A stretch of 64,000 nt of DNA from Pedobacter riviphilus (GCF_014692875.1 NZ_CP061171.1:62001-126000), one strand, 5' to 3'. Positions 36,712-45,867 are shown, counted from the first letter of the stretch. The notes: generated by a model not told the origin, from the letters alone. A program made the numbers and translations.

Positions 36712-36741
36712 TTTTGGGTAGGTAATGTTTTACTCCCAAAA
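36712..36741. terminator. Hairpin between convergent esterase and LytTR genes
   Basis: TTTTGGG (36712-36718) pairs with CCCAAAA (36735-36741), extendable by AG/CT with a bulge, in the 59-bp gap between convergent genes. It suits a bidirectional terminator. Confidence 0.5.
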
Positions 36742-36768
36742 TACACTAAGTAGGCGCTTTTAAGTGGT

Positions 36769-37446
36769 TTATTTTAACAAATCTTTATACGTTCTTCCAA
36801 TGGGTAACTGCTTGCCGCTTTTTACCTGAACACTTTGGGCGCTTATTGAGACAATATCTTTTTTTCTTACAATATACGATTTGTGAATGCGAACAAATCC
36901 CAGTTCGCCGTTTTTATTCATGAAATCTGAAAGCCGTTGTAATACAAGATACTGCTTAAACCTGGTTACAATTTTAATGTATTCACGAAATCCTTCAATC
37001 CATTGTATATCATCTAATAAAACTCTATTCAACTTGTAGTCAGATTTAAATGTCAGGTACGATTGCTCCACCTCAGATGCCGAAAATTTCAAATAATCAA
37101 TAGCCTTTTGAACTGCTTTTTTGAACCGGTCAGGAAAAACAGGTTTAACCAGGTAGTCGATAACGTCCATGTCGAAGGCTCTGGCCGCATAGGTCGGATC
37201 AGCAGTGATGAAAATACAGAGTTTACCTTTTGGAACCAATGCCAGGAAGTCTGTTCCGGATAAGCCAGGCATCTCAATATCGAGGATTAGTAGTTCTACA
37301 GATTCCAGTAATAGATAATTCAGGGCTTCCGTAGGATCTAAAAAGGTATCCATGAGTTCAATTTCGGGCATGTCCAAACAATATTTTTTGATGAGTTCTA
37401 AAGCAGGAGCCTCATCATCAACATAAATGGCCTTTATCGGTTTCAT
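36769..37446 (-). CDS. LytTR family response regulator (second pair)
   Basis: A 225-residue regulator with receiver domain (VDDEAPALELI; phospho-acceptor Asp56 in LLILDIEMPGLSG; Lys in DYLVKPVFPDRF) and LytTR domain (about 130-225; IQWIEGFREYIKIVTR, FVRIHKSYIVRK). It overlaps the sensor kinase stop by 4 bp. The pair lies divergent to the dicarboxylate operon, which makes that operon its most likely target; in other bacteria dicarboxylate uptake is often under two-component control. Confidence 0.93.
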   Translation of the reverse strand: MKPIKAIYVDDEAPALELIKKYCLDMPEIELMDTFLDPTEALNYLLLESVELLILDIEMPGLSGTDFLALVPKGKLCIFITADPTYAARAFDMDVIDYLVKPVFPDRFKKAVQKAIDYLKFSASEVEQSYLTFKSDYKLNRVLLDDIQWIEGFREYIKIVTRFKQYLVLQRLSDFMNKNGELGFVRIHKSYIVRKKDIVSISAQSVQVKSGKQLPIGRTYKDLLK

Positions 37447-38531
37447 AAATATATGTTTAAAATTGCTTTATATACACTACCGTCGTTACTGCTCTCAAAG
37501 TTATAATTACTTTGATAATGGTTTTCAAGAATATTTTCAAGCACTTTCATGCCAACGCCACGATAGGTGGTATCATCATTGTCGATTATTTTATTTGAGA
37601 TTGAATTTTCAATGCAAAATTCCAGTTTAACTTCTGAAATGCTTACTGATGCTTTAATTCTAGCCGTCTTGTCAGATCCCATAGCAGCATATTTGATGGC
37701 ATTTTCAAACAGCGTGAGATAAATTGTTGGTGGGATCTCAACAATTTCAAATAGATTATCATCAGGAAAACATAGATCGATATCTAACCCCGAGCCATGT
37801 TTCAGTTGATAGAGGCCGCTCAGGGCGATAATCATTTGTAGTTCCCTATCAACCGGTATGGTGTTTTTTGAAATCTCATATGTGGTATACTGCATCAAAA
37901 GGCTTAACTGTTTAATTAAATTGGCCGAGCTTCCATCTGTAGCATAACTGTGCGAATAGATATTATTTAAGGTGTTAAACAAAAAGTGAGGATTTATTTT
38001 TGATTTTAGCAGTTCAAGATCTGCTTCTTTTTTTCTCAGGCTGAGTTCTGCAAGTTCACGCTCAGCAATTAGTTTGTATTTTGAAATGCCTTGAATAGAG
38101 GGAACTAAAATGATGATGATCTGCATCAGGTAAATCATAAAAAGATAACCGCCATCAATCTCCGCCCCGAAAAGTTGAGGCTCAATTAGTATCCTGACCA
38201 AACTTGAAATTACAAAAATGGCGGCAATGTAGCGTACATATTCTCCATAGCGCTTCGTCTGGTAATACGCTGGCACCAAAACGCTAAAGCATAATAAATA
38301 AACAGGGATGTTAATACAAAGCATAAATAACAACCGCAGTGCTGCCTCTTTTAAGTCCCAAAAGTTCAGATAAACGTAACCGCTCACAGATAAGAATACC
38401 AGCCAGAAAACAATGTGCTGAATGATAATTAATCCAGGCCAACGACCATTTACTAAGAAATGCATCACTTTTTTATCAAAAGAGAGCCTGAGCACTAAAA
38501 TCAGGAGTATAAGGTTGATCAGCAGATTCAT
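37443..38531 (-). CDS. LytS/YehU-type sensor histidine kinase (second pair)
   Basis: A 362-residue membrane kinase with about four to five N-terminal helices up to residue 145, then a short coiled linker (AERELAELSLRKKEADLELL), the kinase motif KINPHFLFNTLNNIYSH with phospho-His182, and an ATPase domain with LFENAIKYA and GVGMKVLENILE. It starts 162 bp from the divergent porin-like gene at the head of the dicarboxylate operon. It may report on dicarboxylate availability, directly or through transporter activity. Confidence 0.92.
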   Translation of the reverse strand: MNLLINLILLILVLRLSFDKKVMHFLVNGRWPGLIIIQHIVFWLVFLSVSGYVYLNFWDLKEAALRLLFMLCINIPVYLLCFSVLVPAYYQTKRYGEYVRYIAAIFVISSLVRILIEPQLFGAEIDGGYLFMIYLMQIIIILVPSIQGISKYKLIAERELAELSLRKKEADLELLKSKINPHFLFNTLNNIYSHSYATDGSSANLIKQLSLLMQYTTYEISKNTIPVDRELQMIIALSGLYQLKHGSGLDIDLCFPDDNLFEIVEIPPTIYLTLFENAIKYAAMGSDKTARIKASVSISEVKLEFCIENSISNKIIDNDDTTYRGVGMKVLENILENHYQSNYNFESSNDGSVYKAILNIYL

Positions 38532-38629
38532 TTATCAGGGGCTTCAATTGTTGTTTGTTAATAATTCATGTAGTTTATTGATATAAATCTTTTTAAGCTT
38601 AAGATAGGTGCATATTTATTAACCCGTTA

Positions 38630-38678
38630 CAAATTATGTATCGGAATTAACCAAATATATACAACGGATTAAAATCCG
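38630..38678 (+). promoter_or_regulatory. Candidate operator upstream of the dicarboxylate operon
   Basis: An imperfect direct repeat, CAAAT-N11-ATTA, occurs at 38630-38649 and 38652-38671 with a 22-bp period, the two-turn spacing typical of LytTR-regulator sites. It overlaps a small inverted repeat CGGATT-AA-AATCCG (38665-38678). The region is AT-rich, so chance matches are easy. Confidence 0.3.
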
Positions 38679-38693
38679 CCTAGTTGAGATTAA

Positions 38694-40046
38694 ATGAAGG
38701 CTAATATCCCTATTTTTTTTATAAACGACGGCATGAGCATATCAATTACCAGATTCTCATTAGTCATCTTCCTTTTTGTGGGGTGCCTGTTAACAGTAAG
38801 TGCTCAGGAAAAAAAGGCTAATAAGCCACTAAAGTATTACTTGAACGATGATAAAACACATTTTATAGCATTTTCAGGTTATGCGCAGATTTGGGCAAGA
38901 TATACCGAGCTCAATCCCGGCAGTAAGATAAATGAAAGTAACGTAAATTCAACCGCTGACATTTCTTTAAGAAGGCTTCGCATGAAAATGGTGGTTGCGC
39001 CAACGGATCGGCTTACCATGGTTTTTCAGGGAGGGACAACTAACCTGACCTACCTTTCTGATAATGAAAGTGCTTTTGAATTACTTGATGCCTACGGAGA
39101 ATATAAACTAAGCAACAAATTTACTTTAGGGGCAGGCCGATCTAACTGGAAGGGGTTTACCCGTTTTGCTTCTGGCCCAACTGCTACTTTATTGTATGAT
39201 GTACCTTTTATAACACTGGGTAACGTAAACAGAACCGATCTTACCCTACGGAATCTGAATGTTTTTTTCAAAGGTCAGCTAGGAAAGTTAGATTACCGGT
39301 TTATCATAGCCAAAACTTATGTGCCCTTTACCGGAAAACCTTTACAAGACATCTCTACCTTTAATAACCTGGAGGTTAAACCCAACTTTTCATCCTATTT
39401 CAAATGGCAGTTTTTTGAAAAGGAAAACAGTACACCTACTTCTCCAGGAAGTTATTTAGGGAAAAAAAAGGTATTGGCCCTCGGCGTAGGGATGGAATAC
39501 CAGAAAGATTTGCTCTGGAGCCTGAAATCTGCAGATACTTTGCTAAACGATATGAAACTCTTTTGCGCAGACATCTTCTTCGATACTCCGATTAATTTGA
39601 GCCGAGGAACATCATTTAATTTTTATTCAGCAGCTTTTCTTCATGATTATGGCCCTGGCTACATCAGAAATCTGGGGATAAACAACATTTCGAATGGACT
39701 GGATAATAAAAAAGCATCCTTCAATGGGGCGGGCAATAGTTATCCGGTTGTAGGAACCGGACACAGCTTTTATCTGCAATCTGGTTTCACCCTCCCTTAT
39801 TTCAATCAGCAAAAGAAAAGCTTGAGATTGATGCCTGCATTGGGTTTTCAGTATTCCCGGTTTGAGCGTCTCTCCGAGCCCATGATCAGTTATGATCTGG
39901 GACTTACCTTACTGTTAAAAGACCATGCATCGAAACTTGTTTTTAATGCCCAAAGCAGGCCCATATATACCGATCAAGGCGATGGGCTAAAAGTAGCTGA
40001 CCGGAAAATGATGTTCGTTTTAATGTACCATATCAATATAGACTAA
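38694..40046 (+). CDS. Porin-like outer-membrane protein
   Basis: A 450-residue exported protein, probable outer-membrane barrel of the phosphate-selective-porin-like superfamily. The signal segment is FSLVIFLFVGCLLTVSAQ. The mature part shows alternating strands (FIAFSGYAQIWARY, LRRLRMKMVVAPTDRLTMVFQGG, FTLGAGRSNWKGF) and ends MFVLMYHINID with aromatic/hydrophobic strand pattern. Starts at 38694 and 38733 are both possible. Being 13 bp upstream of the DctA-like gene, it probably brings C4-dicarboxylates across the outer membrane. Confidence 0.8.
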   Translation: MKANIPIFFINDGMSISITRFSLVIFLFVGCLLTVSAQEKKANKPLKYYLNDDKTHFIAFSGYAQIWARYTELNPGSKINESNVNSTADISLRRLRMKMVVAPTDRLTMVFQGGTTNLTYLSDNESAFELLDAYGEYKLSNKFTLGAGRSNWKGFTRFASGPTATLLYDVPFITLGNVNRTDLTLRNLNVFFKGQLGKLDYRFIIAKTYVPFTGKPLQDISTFNNLEVKPNFSSYFKWQFFEKENSTPTSPGSYLGKKKVLALGVGMEYQKDLLWSLKSADTLLNDMKLFCADIFFDTPINLSRGTSFNFYSAAFLHDYGPGYIRNLGINNISNGLDNKKASFNGAGNSYPVVGTGHSFYLQSGFTLPYFNQQKKSLRLMPALGFQYSRFERLSEPMISYDLGLTLLLKDHASKLVFNAQSRPIYTDQGDGLKVADRKMMFVLMYHINID

Positions 40047-40059
40047 TAAAAAAGAGCCA

Positions 40060-41364
40060 ATGTTAATCGAAAAATTACCTCAAACATTAGATGAGCAAAC
40101 CAAGGCGACTCGCCGCATTTGGAAGCGAATTGTAACCAACCTTACTTTCTGGGTGCTCATTGCCATTATTGCAGGCGTTCTACTGGGCACTGTTGCCCCT
40201 GCAATTGCCGTTAAAATGGAAATTATTGGCAAAACTTTCATCGATATTATTAAACTCTTTATCGCCCCAATTATATTTCTGACCATTGTTTTGGGTATAA
40301 GTGGCATGGGCGATCTGAAAAAGGTTGGTAGAATTGGTATCAAATCCCTCATTTATTTTGAAGTAGTTTCCACTTTTTCCCTCGCCATAGGTATTGGCAT
40401 GGCTGTTCTTATCAAACCAGGAAACATTGACAAAGCAAATTTGCAGATTCAAAATGCCTCGAAGTACACCTCATCGCCAGAAAAAGGTTTTGACTGGGTA
40501 CATTTCTTTATGAATAACCTCACCATTCAGGTATTATTGGTTGCTATAATTGTTGGAATCGCTCTTAACTATTCTAAACATCGGGAAAAAGCAGTTTTTG
40601 GCTTAGAATATTTATCTAAAAAAGTGTTTCTGGGCTTAAAATATGTCATGTATCTCGCACCGCTTGGTGCCTTCGGCGGCATGGCTTATACCATTGGCAA
40701 ATTCGGACTTCATACCCTCATACCCCTGGCCAAGCTCATGGGAACAGTATATCTCACCATGGGGCTGTTTATATTTCTGGTTTTGGGCGGCATTATGAGA
40801 TATTACAAAATGAGTATCTGGAAATTTATCAAATACATTAAGGAAGAATTATTGCTGGTTTTGGGCACATCTTCTTCCGAATCGGCATTGCCTTCGATCA
40901 TGCAAAAACTCGAAAAGATGGGCTGCAGCAAGTCTGTTGTTGGGCTGGTTATTCCAACAGGCTATTCTTTTAATCTGGACGGTACCTCAATCTATCTTTC
41001 TATGTCCATTATATTTCTTGCCCAGCTTTACGGCGTTCATCTCTCGATATGGGAGATGTTAAGTATCATCGGGATCCTGATGGTGACTTCAAAAGGTGCA
41101 GCTGGTGTAACAGGAAGTGGTTTTATTGTTTTAGCCTCAACACTTGCCGCTATCCATAAGATTCCGATAGAAGGACTGGCGTTTCTTTTAGGGGTAGATA
41201 AATTTATGAGTGAAGCACGCGCATTAACAAATATTATCGGTAACGGGGTGGCTACAATCGTTGTTGCGCAAAGCGAGAAAGAGTTTCACCCACAAAAGGA
41301 TGATGATGTGCGATCAAATGCAAATCAAAAAAATAAGGTAATAAAAAAAGAATTGGTATACTAA
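40060..41364 (+). CDS. Dicarboxylate:cation symporter (DctA-like, DAACS family)
   Basis: An inner-membrane C4-dicarboxylate transporter of 434 residues. Substrate and ion motifs of the DAACS fold are intact: TSSSESALPSIMQKLEKMG in the HP1 hairpin, PTGYSFNLDGTSIYL with Asp307, TSKGAAGVTGSGFIVL in HP2, and DKFMSEARALTNIIGNGVA in the last helix. These match succinate/fumarate/malate carriers more closely than glutamate carriers. An N-terminal extension of about 25 residues and a charged C-terminal tail are extra. It is followed 11 bp later by the PEP carboxykinase gene, which fits growth on dicarboxylates. Confidence 0.92.
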   Translation: MLIEKLPQTLDEQTKATRRIWKRIVTNLTFWVLIAIIAGVLLGTVAPAIAVKMEIIGKTFIDIIKLFIAPIIFLTIVLGISGMGDLKKVGRIGIKSLIYFEVVSTFSLAIGIGMAVLIKPGNIDKANLQIQNASKYTSSPEKGFDWVHFFMNNLTIQVLLVAIIVGIALNYSKHREKAVFGLEYLSKKVFLGLKYVMYLAPLGAFGGMAYTIGKFGLHTLIPLAKLMGTVYLTMGLFIFLVLGGIMRYYKMSIWKFIKYIKEELLLVLGTSSSESALPSIMQKLEKMGCSKSVVGLVIPTGYSFNLDGTSIYLSMSIIFLAQLYGVHLSIWEMLSIIGILMVTSKGAAGVTGSGFIVLASTLAAIHKIPIEGLAFLLGVDKFMSEARALTNIIGNGVATIVVAQSEKEFHPQKDDDVRSNANQKNKVIKKELVY

Positions 41365-41375
41365 AATTAGATCAA

Positions 41376-42968
41376 ATGAATACAGCAGAAACATTTCATG
41401 AATTAGGATTCAAGCTTTATGGTAAGTATGTTCATTATCAATTAGAAGCAGCGCAACTTGTTAGACAGACACTGGAAAGAGGCCAGGGAATTTTGAACAA
41501 TACAGGAGCATTGTGTGTAGATACCGGAAGTTTTACTGGCCGGTCGCCAAAAGATAAGTTTACCGTAATCGATGAAACAACCAGCGATACTGTTGATTGG
41601 GGAGAAGTAAACCGACCTATCTCGAAGGCTCATTTTGATGTTTTGTATAAAAAAATGAGAAGCTACCTTGCTGAACGTGAAGTTTGGGTGAGAGATGTTC
41701 ATGCCTGTGCTGATGCAAGGTTTGGATTAACCATTCGTATTGTTAATGAAACGCCATGGGCAAATCTATTTTGCCACAACCTTTTTCTGAGGTCGGATGC
41801 GCATAATGTGCTTAGTCCGGACACGGAATGGCTTATTTTGCAGGCCCCAGGTTTCTTTGCCGACCCAGAGACTGATGGGACACGTCAAAAGAATTTTACT
41901 GTAGTCAATTTTAGCCGCAAGATCATTTTAATTGGTGGAACGGCATATACCGGAGAAATGAAGAAAGGGATTTTTAGTGTATTAAATTATGTTTTGCCCT
42001 TACAACGTAATGTTTTAAGTATGCACTGTTCGGCCAACGAAGGTGAGGATGGTAAAGTCGCGCTATTTTTTGGCCTTTCAGGTACAGGCAAAACAACACT
42101 GAGTGCAGATCCCAACCGTTCATTAATAGGTGATGATGAACACGGCTGGTCGGAAAACGGCGTGTTTAATTTTGAAGGAGGGTGTTACGCTAAAGCGGTA
42201 AATCTTGACCCTAAGAAAGAGCCTGAAATTTTCGGGGCCATCAAACCCGGTGCATTACTGGAGAACGTAGTTATAGATACTGATGGGCGCATAGATTTTT
42301 CGGATATTTCCAAAACAGAAAACACCAGAGTAGCCTATCCAATTCAGTTTATAAAAAATGCTAAAGAACCATCAACAGGGGGGATACCCAAAAATATATT
42401 CTTTCTTACCTGTGATGCCTTTGGAATACTCCCACCAATAAGCAAGCTAGATAAGGGGCAAGCCATGTATCACTTTATTTCTGGTTACACAGCAAAGGTA
42501 GCAGGTACAGAAATGGGGGTGTCCGAGCCACAGTCAACCTTTTCTGCGTGTTTTGGAAGCGTGTTTTTGCCTCTTCATCCTTTAAAATACGCGGAGCTGT
42601 TAGGTGAGAAATTGGATGCTAACCCGGAAATTAATGTGTGGCTTGTTAATACCGGATGGATTGGTGGCTCTTATGGAATAGGAAACCGTATAAGTCTAAA
42701 ATATACACGGGCACTTATTACTGCAGCCATGAATGGTAAATTAGACGACGCCATATTTGTTAACCACCCGGTATTTAAGATTTCGGTACCGCAGCGCTGT
42801 GAAGGGGTGCCAGCAGAAATCCTAAATCCCCGGGATTTATGGGAGGATGTTCAGCAATATGATAAAAAAGCAGCTGAACTGGCTATGCTTTTTGAACAAC
42901 ATTTCTCAAAATACATCGCCCATGCAAGTGAGATTATTAAGAAGGCTGCCCCGGTATTGTTAGATTAA
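41376..42968 (+). CDS. pckA: Phosphoenolpyruvate carboxykinase (ATP)
   Basis: Converts oxaloacetate and ATP to phosphoenolpyruvate, CO2 and ADP, the entry step of gluconeogenesis from TCA acids; cytoplasmic. The 530 residues match the ATP-type family in length and motifs: GALCVDTGSFTGRSPKDKF near the N-terminus (substrate-binding Arg), the P-loop GLSGTGKTTLSADP (from Gly233), and the metal-binding LIGDDEHGW. Its place between two dicarboxylate carriers and upstream of malate:quinone oxidoreductase links uptake, oxidation to oxaloacetate and PEP formation. Confidence 0.96.
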   Translation: MNTAETFHELGFKLYGKYVHYQLEAAQLVRQTLERGQGILNNTGALCVDTGSFTGRSPKDKFTVIDETTSDTVDWGEVNRPISKAHFDVLYKKMRSYLAEREVWVRDVHACADARFGLTIRIVNETPWANLFCHNLFLRSDAHNVLSPDTEWLILQAPGFFADPETDGTRQKNFTVVNFSRKIILIGGTAYTGEMKKGIFSVLNYVLPLQRNVLSMHCSANEGEDGKVALFFGLSGTGKTTLSADPNRSLIGDDEHGWSENGVFNFEGGCYAKAVNLDPKKEPEIFGAIKPGALLENVVIDTDGRIDFSDISKTENTRVAYPIQFIKNAKEPSTGGIPKNIFFLTCDAFGILPPISKLDKGQAMYHFISGYTAKVAGTEMGVSEPQSTFSACFGSVFLPLHPLKYAELLGEKLDANPEINVWLVNTGWIGGSYGIGNRISLKYTRALITAAMNGKLDDAIFVNHPVFKISVPQRCEGVPAEILNPRDLWEDVQQYDKKAAELAMLFEQHFSKYIAHASEIIKKAAPVLLD

Positions 42969-43015
42969 CAGGTAGATTTACTATATTCAAAGATACGAAA
43001 ATTAACACCTTCATC

Positions 43016-44212
43016 TTGAAGTTGATCGCTAAAATAGACCTGATTATAGATAAACTCAATAAATATTTGAGCTTACAGATTATTCTTGCAATAGTCGCTG
43101 GGACTCTCTGCGGCATTTTTTATCCAACTAGCGCTACTAAAATGCAATGGATAGGTAGCCTTTTCGTCTCGGCTATTGAGCCCTTCGTAGCTCCGGTAAT
43201 CTTTCTCACAGTTGTAACACTATTCGGCGGTCTTGAAAATCTGAAATCAATAGGGCAAATTATCATAAAAGCCTTAATTTATTTTGTTTTGATCAGCACA
43301 AGCGCTATCCTTTTCGGTATTGGTATTGCCTCATTAATCCAGCCGGGAAAGATAAATAAAGCGCTACTTTCTGAAATTTTACCGGGCCAGTTAATTACCA
43401 GTCAATATCCCCATTGGGTAAACGTAGTATTTCAGAACAGTATGCTGATATTACTGCTTACAGCTGTTGTGCTAGGCTTAATCATCAATCAGTCCAGACT
43501 TAAAAAAAAAGCAACTTGTTTTTTTGATCTACTCAGGAAGTTTGTGATGAAATTGCTGCGGTATATTTTTGTATTTGCGCCATTTGTTGCCTTTAGTGGC
43601 ATAGCCTATACGGTAGGCAGATATGGAACGGATAGCTTACTACCCATCGGGAAGATGCTCGCAGGTACATACATCGCCATGTTTCTCTTTGTTTTTTTAG
43701 TTCTTGGATCAATCTTGCTTATGCTTAAGGTGAACATCGTTAAGTTTATTGCCGCCATCAAAAACGAGCTGTTATATGCATTGGGAACCTCCTCATCAAG
43801 TTCAGTAATTCCCTTGTTAATGGACCGTCTGGAACTTATAGGTTTGAAGCGTGATGTTGTAAGAGTGGTAACGGTTATGGGAAACTCATTAAATCTTAAT
43901 GGTACTTGCGTTTACCTGGGTATGTCTGTGATTTTTTTAGCCCAATTATACAATATCAGCTTCTCATGGGCAGAACTTTTAAATATAGTAATGATTATTC
44001 TGCTTACCTCGAAAGGTGCAACCGGTATTCCTGGCACCGGCTTTCTGGTATTGATAACTACAGTAAACAGCATTCAACGTATTCCAGTTGAAGGACTTGC
44101 TGTATTGCTTAGCATCGACCGGTTTATGAGTGAAGCAAGAGCAATTACCAACACCATCGGGCATGGTGTGGCGGCGCTCGTTGTTTCAAACACAAAAGAT
44201 AAAAACATTTAA
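43016..44212 (+). CDS. Second, divergent dicarboxylate:cation symporter (DAACS family)
   Basis: A 398-residue carrier paralogous to the DctA-like protein two genes upstream but clearly diverged. Its HP1 motif is TSSSSSVIPLLMDRL instead of SSSES-ALP, and the cation-site motif is NLNGT (Asn295) instead of NLDGT. TSKGATGIPGTGFLVL and DRFMSEARAITNTIGHGVA are retained. In glutamate carriers this aspartate helps bind a sodium ion, so coupling may differ here. No ATG is available; the start is the TTG at 43016, 47 bp after pckA. Substrate is probably another dicarboxylate. Confidence 0.88.
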   Translation: MKLIAKIDLIIDKLNKYLSLQIILAIVAGTLCGIFYPTSATKMQWIGSLFVSAIEPFVAPVIFLTVVTLFGGLENLKSIGQIIIKALIYFVLISTSAILFGIGIASLIQPGKINKALLSEILPGQLITSQYPHWVNVVFQNSMLILLLTAVVLGLIINQSRLKKKATCFFDLLRKFVMKLLRYIFVFAPFVAFSGIAYTVGRYGTDSLLPIGKMLAGTYIAMFLFVFLVLGSILLMLKVNIVKFIAAIKNELLYALGTSSSSSVIPLLMDRLELIGLKRDVVRVVTVMGNSLNLNGTCVYLGMSVIFLAQLYNISFSWAELLNIVMIILLTSKGATGIPGTGFLVLITTVNSIQRIPVEGLAVLLSIDRFMSEARAITNTIGHGVAALVVSNTKDKNI

Positions 44213-44233
44213 CGTATTAAGATTAAATTTAGA

Positions 44234-45811
44234 ATGAAAAATATACTACTCATATTGCTTATTTCTGTAGCTATAGTGGGTTGCAGAAATAAAGAAGCGC
44301 AGGAGCAAACAGACGTTGTGCTGGTGGGGGCTGGAATAATGAGTGCAACACTAGGTTCAATGATCAAAACACTGGATCCAAAATTAAAGATAAACATTTA
44401 TGAAAGATTAGACCTTGTTGCCGCTGAAAGTTCTGATGCATGGAATAATGCTGGAACCGGGCATTCTGCATTCTGCGAACTCAATTATACTCCCGAATTG
44501 CCAAATGGGCAAATTGAATTTAAAAAAGCAATTTCTATAAATGAGCATTTTGAGGTTTCAAAACAGTTTTGGGCCTATATGGTTAGCGCGGGCAAGCTGC
44601 CAGCACCAACCTCGTTTATAAATAATGTGCCACATATCAGTTTTGTTTGGGGCGATAAAAACGTACTTTACCTGAAAAAACGCTACGATGTTTTAAGTAA
44701 ACAACTGCTTTTTAAAGGAATGAAGTATTCAGAAAACTACGATACGCTAGCCAAATGGATGCCTCTGGTAATGAAAGGTAGAAGCCGTAAGCAGAAAGTT
44801 GCTGCTACCTATATGTCAATTGGTACAGACGTTAATTTTGGTAGTTTAACCCGGGGGCTGATCTCATCCTTAAGAAAGGAAAAAGGGGTTAAGGTAGAGT
44901 TGAATCATGAGGTGAAGAACCTTAAAAGAAATCCAGATGGCAGCTGGTTGGTAACGGTTACAGATCTCAAGACTGAAAAAGATAAGTACATAAGCGCAAA
45001 ATTCGTTTTTATTGGCGCAGGGGGCGGGGCCTTAAGGCTACTTCAGAAATCCAAAATACCCGAGGGAAAAGGTTTTGGCGGATTTCCGGTGAGCGGGGAA
45101 TGGTTGGTTTGTAACAATCAGAAAATAGTAGAAAAGCATATCTCAAAAGTATATGGAAAAGCAGGAGTAGGCGCACCACCAATGTCGGTTCCGCATTTGG
45201 ATACCAGGATCATTAATGGGAAAAAAGCACTTCTTTTCGGTCCATACGCTGGGTTTTCTTCAAAATTTTTAAAACAGGGTTCTTACCTTGACCTTACCCG
45301 GTCTATAACCCTGAAAAACATGTGGCCTATGCTGTCAACCGGAATGGATAATATCCCCTTAACAAAATACCTGATCAGGCAGGTTACACAGTCTGATGAA
45401 GACCGTTTGAAGGCGCTAAAAGAATATTTCCCTGAAGCTGAAGCCAAAGACTGGAAACTCGAAACCGCAGGGCAAAGGGTACAGATTATCAAGAAAGATA
45501 AAACTCATGGCGGAGTTCTTCAGTTCGGAACAGAGGTAGTGAACGCACAAGATGGCAGCCTTGCAGCCCTTTTAGGTGCCTCGCCAGGAGCATCAACATC
45601 TGTTGACATTATGCTCACCTTGCTCAAACAATGCTTTCCGAAAGAGGTGGCCTCCAACGCCTGGCAACAGGGATTGCGCAAAATGATCCCGTCCTATGGT
45701 AAAATGCTTTCACAGGATGTGGCGTTGGCTAATCAGGTAAGGTCTTCTAACAGCAAAACTTTGGGATTGAATTTTTTTGTGCTTGATAGCACTTGGAAAG
45801 CAGGTAAATAG
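44234..45811 (+). CDS. mqo: Malate:quinone oxidoreductase, lipoprotein-type N-terminus
   Basis: Oxidises malate to oxaloacetate and passes electrons to the quinone pool with FAD. The 525 residues show DVVLVGAGIMSATLG (FAD-binding, about 27-41), ESSDAWNNAGTGHSAFCELNYTP in the conserved substrate region (read in pieces NNAGTGHSAFCELN) and GVLQFGTEVV near the C-terminus. It begins with a short hydrophobic signal ending VAIVGC (Cys17), a lipobox. If processed, the enzyme would be anchored on the outer face of the inner membrane or in the outer membrane; the E. coli enzyme also has a signal-like leader. It is the last gene of the operon, 21 bp after the carrier. Confidence 0.92.
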   Translation: MKNILLILLISVAIVGCRNKEAQEQTDVVLVGAGIMSATLGSMIKTLDPKLKINIYERLDLVAAESSDAWNNAGTGHSAFCELNYTPELPNGQIEFKKAISINEHFEVSKQFWAYMVSAGKLPAPTSFINNVPHISFVWGDKNVLYLKKRYDVLSKQLLFKGMKYSENYDTLAKWMPLVMKGRSRKQKVAATYMSIGTDVNFGSLTRGLISSLRKEKGVKVELNHEVKNLKRNPDGSWLVTVTDLKTEKDKYISAKFVFIGAGGGALRLLQKSKIPEGKGFGGFPVSGEWLVCNNQKIVEKHISKVYGKAGVGAPPMSVPHLDTRIINGKKALLFGPYAGFSSKFLKQGSYLDLTRSITLKNMWPMLSTGMDNIPLTKYLIRQVTQSDEDRLKALKEYFPEAEAKDWKLETAGQRVQIIKKDKTHGGVLQFGTEVVNAQDGSLAALLGASPGASTSVDIMLTLLKQCFPKEVASNAWQQGLRKMIPSYGKMLSQDVALANQVRSSNSKTLGLNFFVLDSTWKAGK

Positions 45812-45836
45812 AGGTAGATTGATTTATCTCGCCACT

Positions 45837-45867
45837 ATCCGTAGAGTTCCGTAGGAGTTCTACGGAT
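45837..45867. repeat. Dispersed hairpin after the dicarboxylate operon
   Basis: ATCCGTAGA (45837-45845) and TCTACGGAT (45859-45867) form a perfect 9-bp stem with a 13-nt loop, 25 bp after the mqo stop. The core TCCGTAG/CTACGGA is shared with the hairpin at 16924-16964. It may act as a terminator. Confidence 0.55.
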
